Shown: one piece after another, positions 1-11,470 of the stretch
How positions within the stretch are numbered: position 1 is the stretch's first letter
Layout of the letters: each line of letters begins with the position of its first letter
NCBI GenBank assembly: GCA_032622095.1
Contig: CP136062.1
Span: forward strand, 53,211,349-53,275,348
DNA from: Siphonodentalium dalli
Lineage: Eukaryota; Mollusca; Scaphopoda; Gadilida; Siphonodentaliidae
Direction: 5' to 3'
DNA length: 64,000 bases
Notes under the pieces: generated by a model
Seen by the model: the letters and a program-made list of their open reading frames with translations, nothing else
Databases searched by the model: none
What the model was told of the DNA's origin: nothing
Position numbers and translations under genes: made by a program

Positions 1-393
1 CGTTTAACTTATCATCTGAACATTTCCTGAGGGAATGACTCGTTAACACTTCAATAACTGGAGCATCCTGAAATTTTGCAACAAACAAAACGTAGGTCGC
101 CTCACATATATAAGAGAATGCATTGGCCTAACAAATATTATTATTTTTTGTAATTGTTAAAAAATATAAGAAAAAATGAAAAAAATGATAAAAAACTGTT
201 AAAGAATATAAAAAATAATGATAACAAAAATGATAAAAATTGTTAAAGAATTTAAGAAAAAATTATAAAAAATTATAAAAATTGTTAAAGAATGTAAGAA
301 AAAATTATAAAAATTATTAAAAAATGTAAGAAAAATGATAAAGAATTGTTAGGCCAATGCATTCTCTTATATATGCTAGCCCACCGTGTGGGA
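1..393. mobile_element. Truncated piggyBac-like MITE with AT-rich tandem core
   Basis: A TTAA at 43-46 is followed by an end that matches the CCCTTCCATGACTGGAGC family (here CACTTCAATAACTGGAGC) and continues CTGAAATTTTGC. The palindrome arm 'atatataagagaatgcattgg' then faces its inverse at about 347-376. Between the arms is an AT-rich repeat of about 30 bp (ttgttaaagaatgtaagaaaaaa). The right terminus is lost where a hAT-type fragment begins. Confidence 0.6.
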
Positions 394-464
394 TAAGATC
401 ACTAAATTCACCCTCTGGAGACCTCATTCCGCAAATGACAGAATCACTATTTGCAGGCTTGTTA
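394..464. mobile_element. Right-end fragment of hAT-type MITE (family ending CAAGCCT)
   Basis: 'cactaaattcaccctctgg', 'cctcattccgcaaatgacag' and 'tttgcaggcttg' match the right ends of the elements at 61715-62115 and 20545-20995. Only the right half is present. Confidence 0.65.
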
Positions 465-469
465 GTTGG

Positions 470-1207
470 GTCTGCCTTAAAATAGCTGAATATCCAGACA
501 GTCCTTGTTATCTCAGTAGACCTTGGCATTCAACAATGAATGTTTACTGTCTTTCACAGAGGGACACTAACACTGAGACAACAGCCCTCAAATGCTGTGG
601 CATATTAAATTCTACATGTTGCCAGGCCTCAGCTCACAAGGCGACTCGGGCGAGATTGTCGCCTTACTGTCGCTGACTTCGCCCTATCGTCGCTCTAAGG
701 CGAAATCGAAGTCGCCTTCAATTTTAGGGAGAATGTTTTCTTTTTTTTTTCTTAATTTTTTTTCTACTTTTTTTTCCGGACATGTCCGTATATAGATGAA
801 TTGTGGCGGCCATCCCAAAAAGAAACAGACGATGCAGAGCCAAAGACCCAAGTGTTTAAAAATAAAAAATAAAATATGACCTATTGTTTTGTGTTGTTAT
901 TCCGTCGCCTTTGTTCCCTTTGCGGTAATGAATGTTAATCACGAATGTTTTGACACGCTGAAAACACGATGAGATGTTCGCATCTGTGTTGTTACTGACC
1001 ATCGTGAGTGTCACAAATAAATGTTTTAATAAACTTAAAAGACCGCCGTCCCGCTTTTCAGATATAAAACAATTACGACATTATCAGAGTATGTACCAGG
1101 CGCTTCGGAAGTTCGTTTCGGTAACGCGTTGGACTTTTTGAAGAGACTGCGTCGGACTTTTTGAAGAGACCGACTTCCGTAAATAAAATAATGTCAAGTT
1201 TATTGCT
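470..1207. other. Unannotated stretch
   Basis: No supported gene. At 640-720 there is a local run of GTCGCC/CGACTTCGCC-type words, and at about 1130-1180 a short direct repeat (ggactttttgaagagac, twice). Neither resolves to a known element. Confidence 0.4.
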
Positions 1208-1211
1208 TTAA

Positions 1212-2774
1212 CACGTTGAGTGCCGGAAATCAATTAGTAATCTCGCCAGTTTGCCAAATCGTGGCAAGATAGATACCTCTAGTAGACCATAATTTGGCTT
1301 CAATGAAGCAAGAATTGGATGACGTCGCGACTTTAGATGACAGAAACGACGATTGATAGTACTATGAGATAACTCGTAGCCGGCAATGGCGGAAGGAATT
1401 TGGGTATTCCCACCACCAGTGCCAACTACGAGTTATCTCGTATACACAATTGGACATGTTTGAGCAACAAATATGAAGTAGAATGTAACCCAAACAAGTT
1501 ATTTTGGTGGTAAGCATATTTATTGAGGTGTGTGTGTCCTTGTGATGGTTATAGCTCGTTATATAGTTATATTATGGCTGATGCACGCTGGAGCAAATTA
1601 TACGTATATGAGCATTCATGGCTATACAGACGTTGAATCCGACGTGGAATCGGGTGAACTTGTTTCCTGTGAGGATGAGTTTATTTCGTCCATGCAGTAA
1701 TGACTACGAGCATGCATCTTTACGAGCATGCATCTTCTGTTGTTTTGGGCATTGTAATTTATCTCCCATTTAGCCTGATTTTGGACTGTGCTAGGGTTCC
1801 AAAGTACAGCCCGAAATAATAGTGTAGGAAGAATTGTCAGCACAAAATTAAAGTAACCATGCAACAGTAGCCAAATAGATCCCTGTACATTCAGAAGTGT
1901 GCTACATGTAACGATTCCATATAATCTATCCGTCTGGGAATAGGTTTTACCCTAATTAACCTCTATGCTACACAAAACCATTTACATATATGTGGAACAG
2001 TTCGATGGACTGCGTGATGTCTAAAATGCGGTAATTGTTACGCTTTCCATTGTCCAACACGTTCGGAAGAGGGTACTGTGTACAATGTAGCTTTGGGGAA
2101 TAATTGTTACGCTTTACTTGAATTATAAATAATAAAATACCTAGACCCCAAATGGAGCCACACAGTGTATTCCAAAAAACAATTGCTGTGTTCCCTAATA
2201 ATGATATAATGGTAGCATCAACGAGCGTAATTATCGTCATGGATTATCGGCCTATCTTGTATTGGATGCGTCCATTCGTACATGATTGAGAGGGAACATA
2301 TTTGGCAGTCATGTGTGACGGTTGTGGGTGGTTGTGCAAAGTTTCAATGTGTTGAAACACAACGATGTAACCATTCCTCGAAACTGCCTTCGCATGTTTG
2401 TACATTGTGAATATCCACGTGCACATTATCAGTCTATTGAATATCAAAAACCCAGTCCAATTGCCCACACACGACTGCCTCTGATGGTCACTAAGTGAGA
2501 CAGTGTCAGCTGTATTCACCCACAACGGGACCATTTTGAGTAGAATATATGTGCTGATGGTGCTCACTTCTGTTGAACAATGCAAGGAGAGCCACACTAT
2601 TTATTTGATAAAATCACTGTTCTGATGTCCCGATGCGGGTTTTCGTGACGTATCGACCTATTCCACTGCTTCCATTTGTCAGTTACACGACATGGAAACC
2701 ACTACGAGATAACTCGTAGTGGCAACCTGCGAAGGTTGCGTACTACGAGATAACTCGTAGTGGCACTCAAAGTG
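1212..2774 (+). mobile_element. Degenerate piggyBac-like transposon with TTAA target duplication
   Basis: TTAA lies on both sides (1208-1211 and 2775-2778). The ends are CACGTTGAGTGCC and GGCACTCAAAGTG, so the TIRs match at 12 of 13 positions. Subterminal palindromes (ctacgagataactcgtag) recur near both ends (1362-1440 and 2702-2762). A 30-residue frame at 1608-1697 (MSIHGYTDVESDVESGELVS then CEDEFISSMQ) is acidic, as in piggyBac transposase N-termini, and then stops. The rest shows no intact transposase. Confidence 0.75.
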
Positions 2775-2778
2775 TTAA

Positions 2779-3422
2779 TCGGATTATACCAGTGATGTTG
2801 GCATTAATTAAGGGAGGCCATTAATTAATAAAAGCTTTTGCAACTCCTTTGTTAGTTAGTCCTTATTGTTTATTTGACCAAATTAAACTTAAAAAGTTAC
2901 ATGCATCATGATTCAGACTGTACAGACGTATCTTCCAAGCTGCAGTCTAGGAAATAATACTACTTTCATTTAGTTAAAAAAGTAACTATTACTGTAACTT
3001 GATAATTGTCTTGCTTAAATGATAGCTACACAAACATTTCCAAAAATTTTAAATGTATAATAACAATTAATTAAGCTAATTTCAGATAAAGTCAATTTTT
3101 TTTAGTTTTATTTGTTATTTTATCTTTTTAAATTTTGTATTGTCAGATGTTATAAAATAAAGCGATATTTGAAAATTGTCCATTTTTGGTAGTCTCCCCA
3201 CCCTGAAGTCTCCCTAAATTTCCTGAAGTCTCCCTAAATTTCCTGGAGGGAGACTTCAAGTCTCCCTGTTCTGGACCCCTAGGCTGACGCCTGCATGTTG
3301 CCACAGCGTTTGTTTATTGCTGTGGCCAATTTGTAGGACTGAGACAATGTCTGCATCAACCCAGGTATGCAAAAGACAATAGAACTTTTTTTCTTAAAAG
3401 CATTGAGTTATTCTAATGGACA
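2779..3422. other. AT-rich intergenic/3' region of CDK10
   Basis: No gene seen. At 3192-3265 a short repeat of 'ctgaagtctccctaaatttc' occurs with an inverse half. Confidence 0.4.
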
Positions 3423-3425
3423 TAA

Positions 3426-3590
3426 CCCTTTCATGACTGGAGCTTCCTGAAATTTTGCGAAGACCCAGTGCCAGTGCATTCTCTATATATCCGAGTCTCC
3501 CACAAGGAACTTCGGATATATAAGACAATACATTGGGCTAACAATATTTACCTTGACCTTCTAAGTCAGTGCATTCTCTTATATAACTCC
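3426..3590. mobile_element. Left part of piggyBac-like MITE
   Basis: Starts CCCTTTCATGACTGGAGCTTCCTG after ATAA (a mutated TTAA). It carries the 'agtgcattctctatatatccgag' palindrome and is truncated about 3590, just before the complete copy at 3659-3913. Confidence 0.65.
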
Positions 3591-3658
3591 ATCAAACTTA
3601 AAAGGTTTAATTTTCTCATATTCTGAAGAGCCAATTATCAAAGACATGCACTTTTTAA

Positions 3659-3913
3659 CCCTTCCATGACTGGAGCTTCCTGAAATTTTGCGAAAACACC
3701 ATGCCAATGCATTCTATTATATATGCGAGTCTCCTGTAGGGAGCCTCACATATATAAGAGAATGCATTGGCCTAACAATATTTACCTTGACTTTCTAAGC
3801 CAGTGCAGTCTGTTATATTTGCGCTGCTCCCTATGGGAGATTCACATATATAAGAGAATGCACTGGCACAGGATCTCTAATGCTGCACCAGCGCAGCTCC
3901 CATCATGAAAGGG
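3659..3913. mobile_element. Complete piggyBac-like MITE (255 bp)
   Basis: Flanked by TTAA at 3655-3658 and 3914-3917. The ends are CCCTTCCATGACTGGAGC and the inverse of CCCTTTCATGATGGGAGC. It holds two internal palindromes built on 'ccaatgcattct.ttatatatgcgag'. Confidence 0.82.
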
Positions 3914-3997
3914 TTAATTAGCATCATTATAGCCAGACAAGATGGATGGTTTTTAAAAAGTATCTCTGTTCATACAGTAATGTTTCTGATAACTCAC

Positions 3998-4121
3998 AGG
4001 CCAGATTGCTTCACTTGGAGTGCCGAACATTGCAACAATCAGTTCTATCTGATGAATCTCTGATCTCCCCGGTAACAACGGCCTGTGTGCCAACAGCTCT
4101 CCTAGGATACAGCCTGCTGAC
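3998..4121 (-). CDS. CDK10: CDK10 exon, alpha-F/G region (last exon in window)
   Basis: Encodes [20 protein letters not shown] then [21 protein letters not shown], matching human [41 protein letters not shown]. Acceptor ATTTCAG|GTCAGC, donor CTGGCCT|GTGAGT. The next coding segment (GFSKLP... in human) was sought in 1-3997 on the minus strand and not found, so it must lie left of the window. Confidence 0.95.
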
Positions 4122-4636
4122 CTGAAATGTAAAATAACAAGTGATATGTCGACTCCCAAGGAATGTTTTAGGATTCAACGGGGGGCGACAATTGGCACCA
4201 GTGGGAAAAATTTCTGACAACGAAATTCCCAACTCAGAGAAAGTCTCCGCCCCTTTTTGTATGAATATTTTCTAGTCCTCTTGCAAACTCTACCAGCGGA
4301 GTCTTTTACCGATAACACCTCTGTCAAAATACCAATTAAACTTTCGTCTGCTATTAAATTAATCTAATACTATCACTGAGTTTTTGGGTGAAACATGAAA
4401 CTTGTATCGTATAAAGCAATGCCGTGCATCAGTTGTCTCTGTAATGCTCTTACATAGAGTCAATTGCACAACATTTTCCGAATCCTTTGTTAACTTTACT
4501 ATAATAATTTCCACATATTTGCAGGAGTATACCAGATTGTGGTTTAAAAGTTGTGTGCCATGCAGCCTTTGTGTTGAATCATAAATACCGGTCAATATGG
4601 GCATATGAATCCCGAGTATACCATGCATACCAGAAT

Positions 4637-4757
4637 GTATTCGGAAAGCTCTCCCCGAATGGCAACAAGCCATATTTCCGACTAAATTCTGAAAAGTTAC
4701 CCATAATTCTGCTGTCGTTAAGAAGTCGATTACTTAGAGCATTTATAATACTGTATT
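4637..4757. mobile_element. Half copy of Tc1/mariner-type palindromic MITE
   Basis: 'ggaaagctctccccgaatggcaacaagcc' followed by 'acccataattctgctg' and 'aagtcgattacttagagca' equals the right arm of the palindrome seen complete at 13605-13841. The left arm is missing. Confidence 0.7.
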
Positions 4758-4759
4758 AT

Positions 4760-5690
4760 GTTATCAGTCTGTGTTGTCAGCGAAAAATATTATTATTGAA
4801 CTCGTATTTTCTCCAAATAATTTTGTAAATTCTGGTATTTGGACAGCTTCCATAACGTGAGAGAGGTTAGCAACATTACAAGAGATCGGTCCTCTTGCTC
4901 CATTAGCATAAAATAGGAACAAGCAATGTAAGAAATACACTGAACTGTCCGAGTTGATTTTTTCACAATGAAAATGCTTGTTCCTAGTCTCTAAATATTC
5001 CCCATTACAGGACTCTATGGTACAAATTAGAGGACTCTATGCACATTACAGACTCTATACTTCAACAGTCCTTCGATTTTGAACAACTCTGGTGCGCAGT
5101 TTATTGTGCGGCTGATTTTGGATCCAGGCGCATAAATTTGCTTTGGTGCACCTGACGGGAAATATAAGTTTGATGCATGTACATGCAAACATGTATATAA
5201 TAGTTTAATACACTCAAATAACATTGCTTTGTGCTATTTTAATAAAATAAATCTTCAAACAAAATGTTTATTGTTGGATTTCTTCAACAAAAAGTTCCTT
5301 CCTGGGATCATTTGGTAGTGATTTGTACACCACTGACTCAAGGAAATATATTCCCTGGCCGATGGCGAATTAGTAATCCTCACCGATCACTATTTCCTGT
5401 TTTGTAAAGTGTCTGCTCAATTGTAACTCAGAACTATTACAACATGCTTATCAGTATTGAGCGATGGCGTAATATTTTGATTGTTTTGACAACGTTGTCT
5501 CTTTGATTCTATTGATGATCTCTTTGATTGTCTGTGAAACACACGCATTGAACGGTACACACAGACGGGTTAAAAAACAATCCAGGTTGTAACCTTTGAA
5601 GCTATGACTTCTACGACGATCGTTGTTATCCCAACCATTACTGTTTTGCATTTATAAAATTTATTAAATCATTATCATTGAGTAAACTTA
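4760..5690. other. Intron sequence, few repeats
   Basis: No gene seen. Two seed copies of the 22-bp 'ggactctatggtgcaaatta' unit (5010-5060) precede the main array at 5788-6312. Two short segments near 5080-5160 (tggtgcgcag; tggtgcacc) recur around 5748-5795 (tggtgcgcaag), suggesting an older duplication. Confidence 0.4.
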
Positions 5691-5787
5691 ACCAAGATTG
5701 TGGGAATCGCAACATTTTACACAATACTTTTCAATTCCAGGTGTGCTATGGTGCGCAAGAGCATTTGAGTGCCTCAAAATCGAAAAA

Positions 5788-6312
5788 CTGGTGCAAATTA
5801 GAGGACTCTATGGTGCAAATTACAGGACTCTATGGTGCAAATTTAGAGGACTCTTATGGTGCAAATTACAGGACTCTATGGTGCAAATTTAGAGGACTCT
5901 ATAGTGCAAATTACAGGACTCTTATGGTGCAAATTACAGGACTCTATGGTGAAAATTACAGGACTCTATGGTGAAAATTACAGGACTCTATGGTGCAAAT
6001 TTAGAGGACTCTATGGTGCAAATTTAGAGGACTCTATGGTGCAAATTACAGGACTCTATGGTGCAAATTTAGAGGACTCTTATGGTGCAAATTACAGGAC
6101 TCTATGGTGCAAATTTAGAGGACTCTATGGTGCAAATTAGAGGACTCTATAGTGAAAATTACAGGACTCTTATGGTGCAAATTACAGGACTCTATGGTGA
6201 AAATTACAGGACTCTATGGTGAAAATTACAGGACTCTATGGTGCAAATTTAGAGGACTCTATGGTGCAAATTTAGAGGACTCTATGGTGCAAATTACAGG
6301 ACTCTATGGTGG
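5788..6312. repeat. 22/23-bp minisatellite, about 24 copies
   Basis: Two interspersed unit types differ at one end: 'ggactctatggtgcaaatta ca' (22 bp) and 'ggactctatggtgcaaattt aga' (23 bp), with occasional 'gtgaaaa' variants. The units run head to tail and produce long open frames in several registers, which are repeat artefacts. Lies in the CDK10 intron between 4122 and 7612. Confidence 0.93.
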
Positions 6313-6599
6313 AAATTTTCCCAATGGACCCTTTCCCAAAATGGGCAGAAAAATCCCTGTCTCAAGGCACAGCTTGAATATGAATAAACAATGTGTTTAG
6401 AAAGAGAAAACTAACTGGAATAGCATCTGGTGCAATTCTTCTCACAATAGATTGTTGTATAGAGTGTTCAAGCCTTTTTATAACCTTTCTATACTGAATG
6501 GATTCAGGGGACCACAATGGAATTAAGCCTTCGAGTGCTTTTTGTGCCATCCCCGATATCTAGCCGTACATGTACTCTACGATTTTTTTCTAAATTTCA

Positions 6600-6800
6600 G
6601 CCATCATACCATTGGTATTCACTTTGACTTCTTTACAGCCTCATTTTTGTTTCAAAATTTGCGATTTCTTATATAGCCCAACAACTGAAATTATGTTAAA
6701 AACTCCTTTTTATTTGCTTGTAATTTATTATATTTGTAACCTGTTAAAACAATATACGTGTATGTCTTTATATCAAAAATCAATCAATCAATCAATATAA
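6600..6800 (+). mobile_element. Probable LINE/SINE 3' tail with (ATCA)n end
   Basis: AT-rich 3' UTR-like sequence ends in 'aaaaatcaatcaatcaatcaat' (about 6777-6797), a tail style common to non-LTR elements. No coding part remains. Confidence 0.4.
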
Positions 6801-6880
6801 AAGTATATTTTTTTAGGGAAATGGTCAGCTAATAAGTTCAACTAACGACTTACAGCTCAAATTAATAGGCCCCCCCTTAA

Positions 6881-7272
6881 CCCTTTACCCAACAGAAGGG
6901 CCCTGTGCCAATGCATTCTCTTATATATGCGAGTCGACCATAGGTCGCCTTGCATATATAAGAGAATGCATTGGCTTAACACATTAAAAATTATAAAATT
7001 GTTAAAGAATGTAAGAAAAAATGGTAAAAAGTGTTAAAAAAAGATTTTTTTTAGGCCAATGCATTCTCTTATATATGCGAGGCGACCTATGGTCGACTCG
7101 CATATATAAGAGAATGCATTGGCACAGGGCATAACTGTAACTATCACAATGTGGTCAAGGCGCCGGTTCCAATGATATCCATATTTGTATGGTTCTATTG
7201 AGACAGACCGAAGATATTTTAGGCTGTTGAAGCTTTATTTGGCCGGTTTTGGCCGGTTTGTTGGGTAAAGGG
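6881..7272. mobile_element. Complete piggyBac-like MITE (392 bp), second TIR family
   Basis: TTAA flanks at 6877-6880 and 7273-7276. The termini are CCCTTTACCCAACA and its inverse TGTTGGGTAAAGGG. Two hairpins of 'gccaatgcattctcttata' with 'ggcgacctatggtcga' loops bracket an AT core. The inner palindromes are shared with the CCCTTCCATGA family although the TIRs differ. Confidence 0.85.
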
Positions 7273-7540
7273 TTAACGAGGTTGACAAACGGTATTACGG
7301 CGGTGCAATACCGCGGTAAGGTGGTTGGCCATGGTATTGAAATGGCAGACTACCGCGGTTGGGTTTTGGATACCATGGTGACCTGCGGTAGCAAACTTCA
7401 TGGGTTGTCTTACGGTCACGAATCTCATGACCGCTGTTGTCTTACAGTAATAACTTATTGACTGCACAAGTCTGCGATAGAAAACTGCACAGTTTTATGT
7501 GCACCTGACTATAATGAAATGACTTTATCTGGTATTATAT

Positions 7541-7585
7541 AAGAGAATGCACTGGCTTACAAGGTTAAGTCATGACAGGGTTAAC
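7541..7585. mobile_element. Right-end scrap of piggyBac-like MITE
   Basis: 'tatataagagaatgcactgg' then 'gtcatgacagggttaac' resembles the right end of the TTAA MITEs, 28 bp from the CDK10 exon at 7613. Confidence 0.5.
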
Positions 7586-7612
7586 TAGTTTGGTATATAA
7601 TCTATAACTCAC

Positions 7613-7672
7613 CACATATCGACAGCTGTTGTTTGTTTTTTACAACCCAATAATAATTCTGGACATCTGTAC
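7613..7672 (-). CDS. CDK10: CDK10 exon, P+1 loop / PE motif
   Basis: A 60 bp exon encoding (W)YRCPELLLGCKKQTTAVDM(W). The usual APE reads CPE here, an Ala to Cys change. Acceptor TTTAG|GTACAG, donor GATATGTG|GTGAGT. The Trp codons on both sides are split TG|G by introns. The flanking reading frame fits exactly. Confidence 0.93.
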
Positions 7673-7733
7673 CTAAATAAAAACCAAGAATTACATTAGA
7701 ATTGTGGGTCGATTTCTAGTAGGTAAGCCAAAC

Positions 7734-8173
7734 TAAACCTCTAATGCATCTGTCATTTGCAGAATGAGGTCCCCAGAGGGTGAATTTAGTGATGCTTTCC
7801 CGCATGGCGGCTAGTGTCACAAAATTCACCCTCTGGGAACCTCATTCTGCTGAGGCTTCAACTGCTATGGGAGATCAATGATCAGATTGACCTGCCACAG
7901 TTGAAGTTGGTGATGTTCACCCATTTGTCACCTTGATTATGCATTTTATCTTCTGCAAATTAGGGGATAAAGAAACTGAACAGAAGGGGGGAAAGTAACT
8001 AAAACAATAGTAATTTGAGACTATAGATACAACCCAGAAGATGAGGTCTAAGCAGAATGAGGTCCCCAGAGGGTGATTTTAGTGATGCTAGCCCACTGTG
8101 CATGGTAGCATCACTAAATTCACCCTATGGGGACCTCATTCTGCAAATGACAGATACACTATTTCAAGGCTTG
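7734..8173. mobile_element. hAT-type MITE, CAAGCCT family
   Basis: Two mirror hairpins ('agaatgaggtccccagaggg' and 'ccctctgggaacctcattct') lie at each end of a ~440 bp body. The right end is 'caaggcttg'; the left end is eroded (aagccaaactaaacc). Homologous to 19465-19922. Confidence 0.7.
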
Positions 8174-8424
8174 TGCTAAACTCCAATTGAGATCAAAATT
8201 GTATTAACAGTAAATGTATATGTTTAAAGCTCAACTACGCATACCTCATAAAAAATTGAATAAGTTAATAGTTATTATTACAATAAATTATTATGTTAAA
8301 AATATCAAAATTCATATATCAAACTAAACATTTACAAAAGTTGACAAAGGGTTAATATGACCATACGCTAGCGTAACTAACGAACCACAGCTAAACCATG
8401 CACACGCATAAGCTATGGTATATC

Positions 8425-8845
8425 CAAGGCTCAAAATAAGTGGCTGGTCATGGTCATTGTCCGACGAAAAATAGCTTATGTCCAGTGCACTTCTGTATCT
8501 GTCGGACATTTTGTCCAATGCAATTTTTAAAATCTGTATCTGTCCAAGGAGCCACTACTGCCCAAATCGGACATTGAATGTAACAAATAGTTCTTTTTTT
8601 TATTTCAGATCAATTCAGAGTGAATATAATTATGTCGTTTGTGAATTGCATATGTATTTCTTAATCGACGTAAAGTTTTTGAACTTTTGAAAACAAAAAT
8701 AACATGGGTTTTTCCGCTAGCGATTGGAAGCTCACTCTCATTGACGAATAATAAGTCGATTGGAAATTTAAATACTGTCTCCTACAATACATCTGAAAAT
8801 TTGACATTTTGACAGTCAGTAAAAATAAAATTATTTTGAGCCTTG
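8425..8845. mobile_element. hAT MITE with 8-bp target duplication (copy 1)
   Basis: Perfect 15-bp TIRs CAAGGCTCAAAATAA are flanked by an exact 8-bp duplication ggtatatc (8417-8424 and 8846-8853). The 421 bp body has no transposase. A near-identical copy lies at 25076-25537. Confidence 0.92.
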
Positions 8846-8859
8846 GGTATATCCGTGGC

Positions 8860-10238
8860 CTTTTATTTAATCTTATCAAAATAACTTCATAGATACGTAT
8901 TCCCATCAAATAAGATTCACTTAGGCCTTATATTGTGGTGTGATTAAGATTAATTACACTCCAGACGAGCACAAGGTATCATCGAAAGAGTGGGTCCTTT
9001 GGCTAGCAATTTCATGTATAAATTAGGTCAATCATACATCAGGGCATGTGGGAAATCAGAGATTCACATTGGAAACAGACTACAAGCTCACCACCTCAGA
9101 CTTAAAACCTAAACACAAATTTTAAAAGCATTGTTATAGAATATAAACTGCCAACATCAAACTGAAAGTATTCAAAAGTCAAAACTGTTGGTTATTGTCG
9201 AGAGGGGAGTATTTTACTGAAATTAACCGTTATATTATTGACACTGTGTGCATCATCAGATTGAGATGCGTACTGTACGAAGCGGCTTGTCAATTCATCA
9301 TGTTCATTTCATTCATAAAATGTCATCATGTCGATTTCAAGGAAATTCGACGAACATCGTCATCATGTAGCTTTCCCATCGACTGAATTCACGATAACCT
9401 GATTGTGTCTTCTGCTTTGTTCATAAGTATGTGTTTCTTGTCGATTCATGGAAAAACAAGGATATCCAGGGATATCTAAGGATTATCAGACGCAAGTATG
9501 TACTATGTAATATTAGGATAATTTAAATGTGATATAATAACATTTGCATGCATCACAAATTTCGATTTCGATTCCACTATTGTCTCCAGTATCGCCCTGG
9601 CAGAGTGATTGAGATTTTCCCATTGCACGCGCGATTTATATATTAGGTCACTCCAATGCAAATATTTGACTGTGCTGTCGTTAATGTGATATGTTATCAA
9701 TGAAATGTAAACCGCCGCTACGAATGAACTTCACTGTGCATAATTCCGATAGTAACTTCCCTCATTTTGAAGACACACACAATTATTGCCGATTACGACA
9801 TTAATGCTTTAAGCCCACCGATCTACTGTGCGACAAAAGGGGTCGCGAAAATTCAAAACAGCAGTGTCGTATTAGATAATAATTGATGACGTCACAAAAT
9901 CAGATATAGTCAATATACCACCCAAAGCCTCCCGGATTTGGTTTGTTATAAGTCTCTGCAAAGTATATAGGTAAAGTAGGTTTTTGAATTTGATCAAGAA
10001 ATTATTGATAAAGTCTCGAAATTCAACTAGAAAACAAATCAAATGTCCGTAGAAATATTACCAAATTTTGATAGAAATACAGCAGTATATAAAATCGAGT
10101 ACTTTACTGGGTTACCTTCTATGTTGTATGATATGTAAACGTAATTTGCACATGCTTGTTAATGTTCATGGGATTACTGAATGATGATTTGATGATAAAC
10201 CGTAATGGGACATGCTTGAATATTTAAGCTAAACGTAC
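8860..10238. other. CDK10 intron, no element recognised
   Basis: Mixed-composition DNA without repeats I recognise. An octamer-like ATGCAAAT occurs at about 9656. No gene support on either strand. Confidence 0.4.
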
Positions 10239-10308
10239 CACAGGGTGACAACTCTTGGAGTCATTGGTTTTACTGGAAGACAGTATTTCCTTGCCAAACC
10301 AAAATCAG
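10239..10308 (-). CDS. CDK10: CDK10 exon, DFG and activation loop
   Basis: Encodes (A)[18 protein letters not shown] then VVTL(W). It carries the DFG Mg-binding motif and the T-loop with the MTPR/K-VVTLW pattern typical of CDK10/CDK11. KYCLP replaces the human AYGVP. Acceptor ATTTACAG|CTGATT, donor CCTGTG|GTACGT. Confidence 0.95.
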
Positions 10309-10596
10309 CTGTAAATGAAACAATGAATCAAAATGAGTTATAAATTTAATTTCTCATGGAACGCCTCGTCCTCAAGAAATCGTTGCCTCTTACATATTTA
10401 TGACCTGCGATAAATAAATAAATATATAAATACTGGCCGTCACAATACATCTGACAGAAGCCATCCTGGAAAAAGTTGATAACACACGCATGTCACAAGT
10501 CATTGTTTTATTCACATACCCAATTTGTGCATATTCAGTATAAATATCAACAATTTTATTTAAATTGATGCCTAATGCTAATTTAGATTCCAATAT

Positions 10597-10790
10597 AGAA
10601 TGAAAGTGTCAATGTAGCTCAACTTGGAGAGGGATAATTTCATGTGTCAATAGAGTGTTCAGGAATGTGGAAAGTTGAAATGTTTAAGTAAGACTAGATA
10701 TACATGTATTCACATCTACATATCATCAATATAATTTCATGATGTTCAGACAGACGGTATGGTCTGTGAACCACGTACCAAATAGAAATT
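10597..10790 (+). mobile_element. Left-end fragment of pearl-like element
   Basis: 'aatgaaagtgtcaatg', 'tagctcaacttgg' and 'gtggaaagttgaaatg' match the heads of the elements at 11471 and 28914. It breaks off after about 190 bp. Confidence 0.6.
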
Positions 10791-10848
10791 AATTGTGTTG
10801 AATATGCTCAAGTCACTCGGACAAACCCCAAAACTGCGATTTATAAAA

Positions 10849-11320
10849 ATAGAGGTATAACTCCATCAAATATCATCGTACCATGACCAAAATCGAACTT
10901 GGCCTGCACCTTATTAAATAAAAACTATAATATGTATCAAATATCAAGAAATACTGTTCAATATTGCTCACGTTATCATCCGGACAACACAAAAAATGTG
11001 ATTTCTAAGTAAAAAAAGGGGCATAACTCCATCAAAATTAATCGTACCATGACCACAATAATGTGATGGTTATTCCTCATACCAAGTTTCGTTTTGATCG
11101 GATAATTTAAACTGGAGTTAACATCTGGACAAGGAATGGGATAGACACCCCAACAGACAGACGGACACCCTGACAGACGTACCAACAAACGACTACTTAC
11201 GTGGCTATGAATTATGTGGCTAACAATTTAATTTCTACAGCGCCTCCGAAAAAAATTCTGTGTCTAGTCGACACATAATTTTCTTTGGAGGCAGTGTAGA
11301 AACATAAATTTTTAGCTACA
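10849..11320. repeat. 'ataactccatcaaa' interspersed repeat
   Basis: Two copies of a 'gcataactccatcaaa..atcgtaccatgacca' motif (about 10857 and 11031) are followed by 'acagacagacggacaccc'. It ends with an inverted pair, 'ttctacagcgcctccgaaaa' and 'ctttggaggcagtgtagaa'. Related sequence lies at 14655-14880. This repeat style is common in mollusc genomes as I remember them. Confidence 0.5.
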
Positions 11321-11470
11321 TAATTAACATAATTGTCATCTATATATGATGCTATTGCCCTTTACTGGGGCCTATTTTCATTTACAAATCTCGCATTTAG
11401 AAGTTGATCTGCAATGTGTTCAAGATAAAATTGAGAAGTTCTACAGTGATCATTCACATAATAAATATCT

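Noticed and set aside
2244-2597. 117-residue minus-strand frame in the piggyBac-like element
   Set aside because: It lies opposite to the acidic leader frame and shows no transposase motif that I can identify.
1-3997. Next CDK10 exon (GFSKLP region)
   Set aside because: I searched the minus strand for a matching segment with splice borders and found none; it is probably left of the window.
5678-6400. Overlapping frames with GLYGANYRTLWCKF-type repeats
   Set aside because: Frames arise from the 22/23-bp minisatellite in several registers; no independent coding signal.
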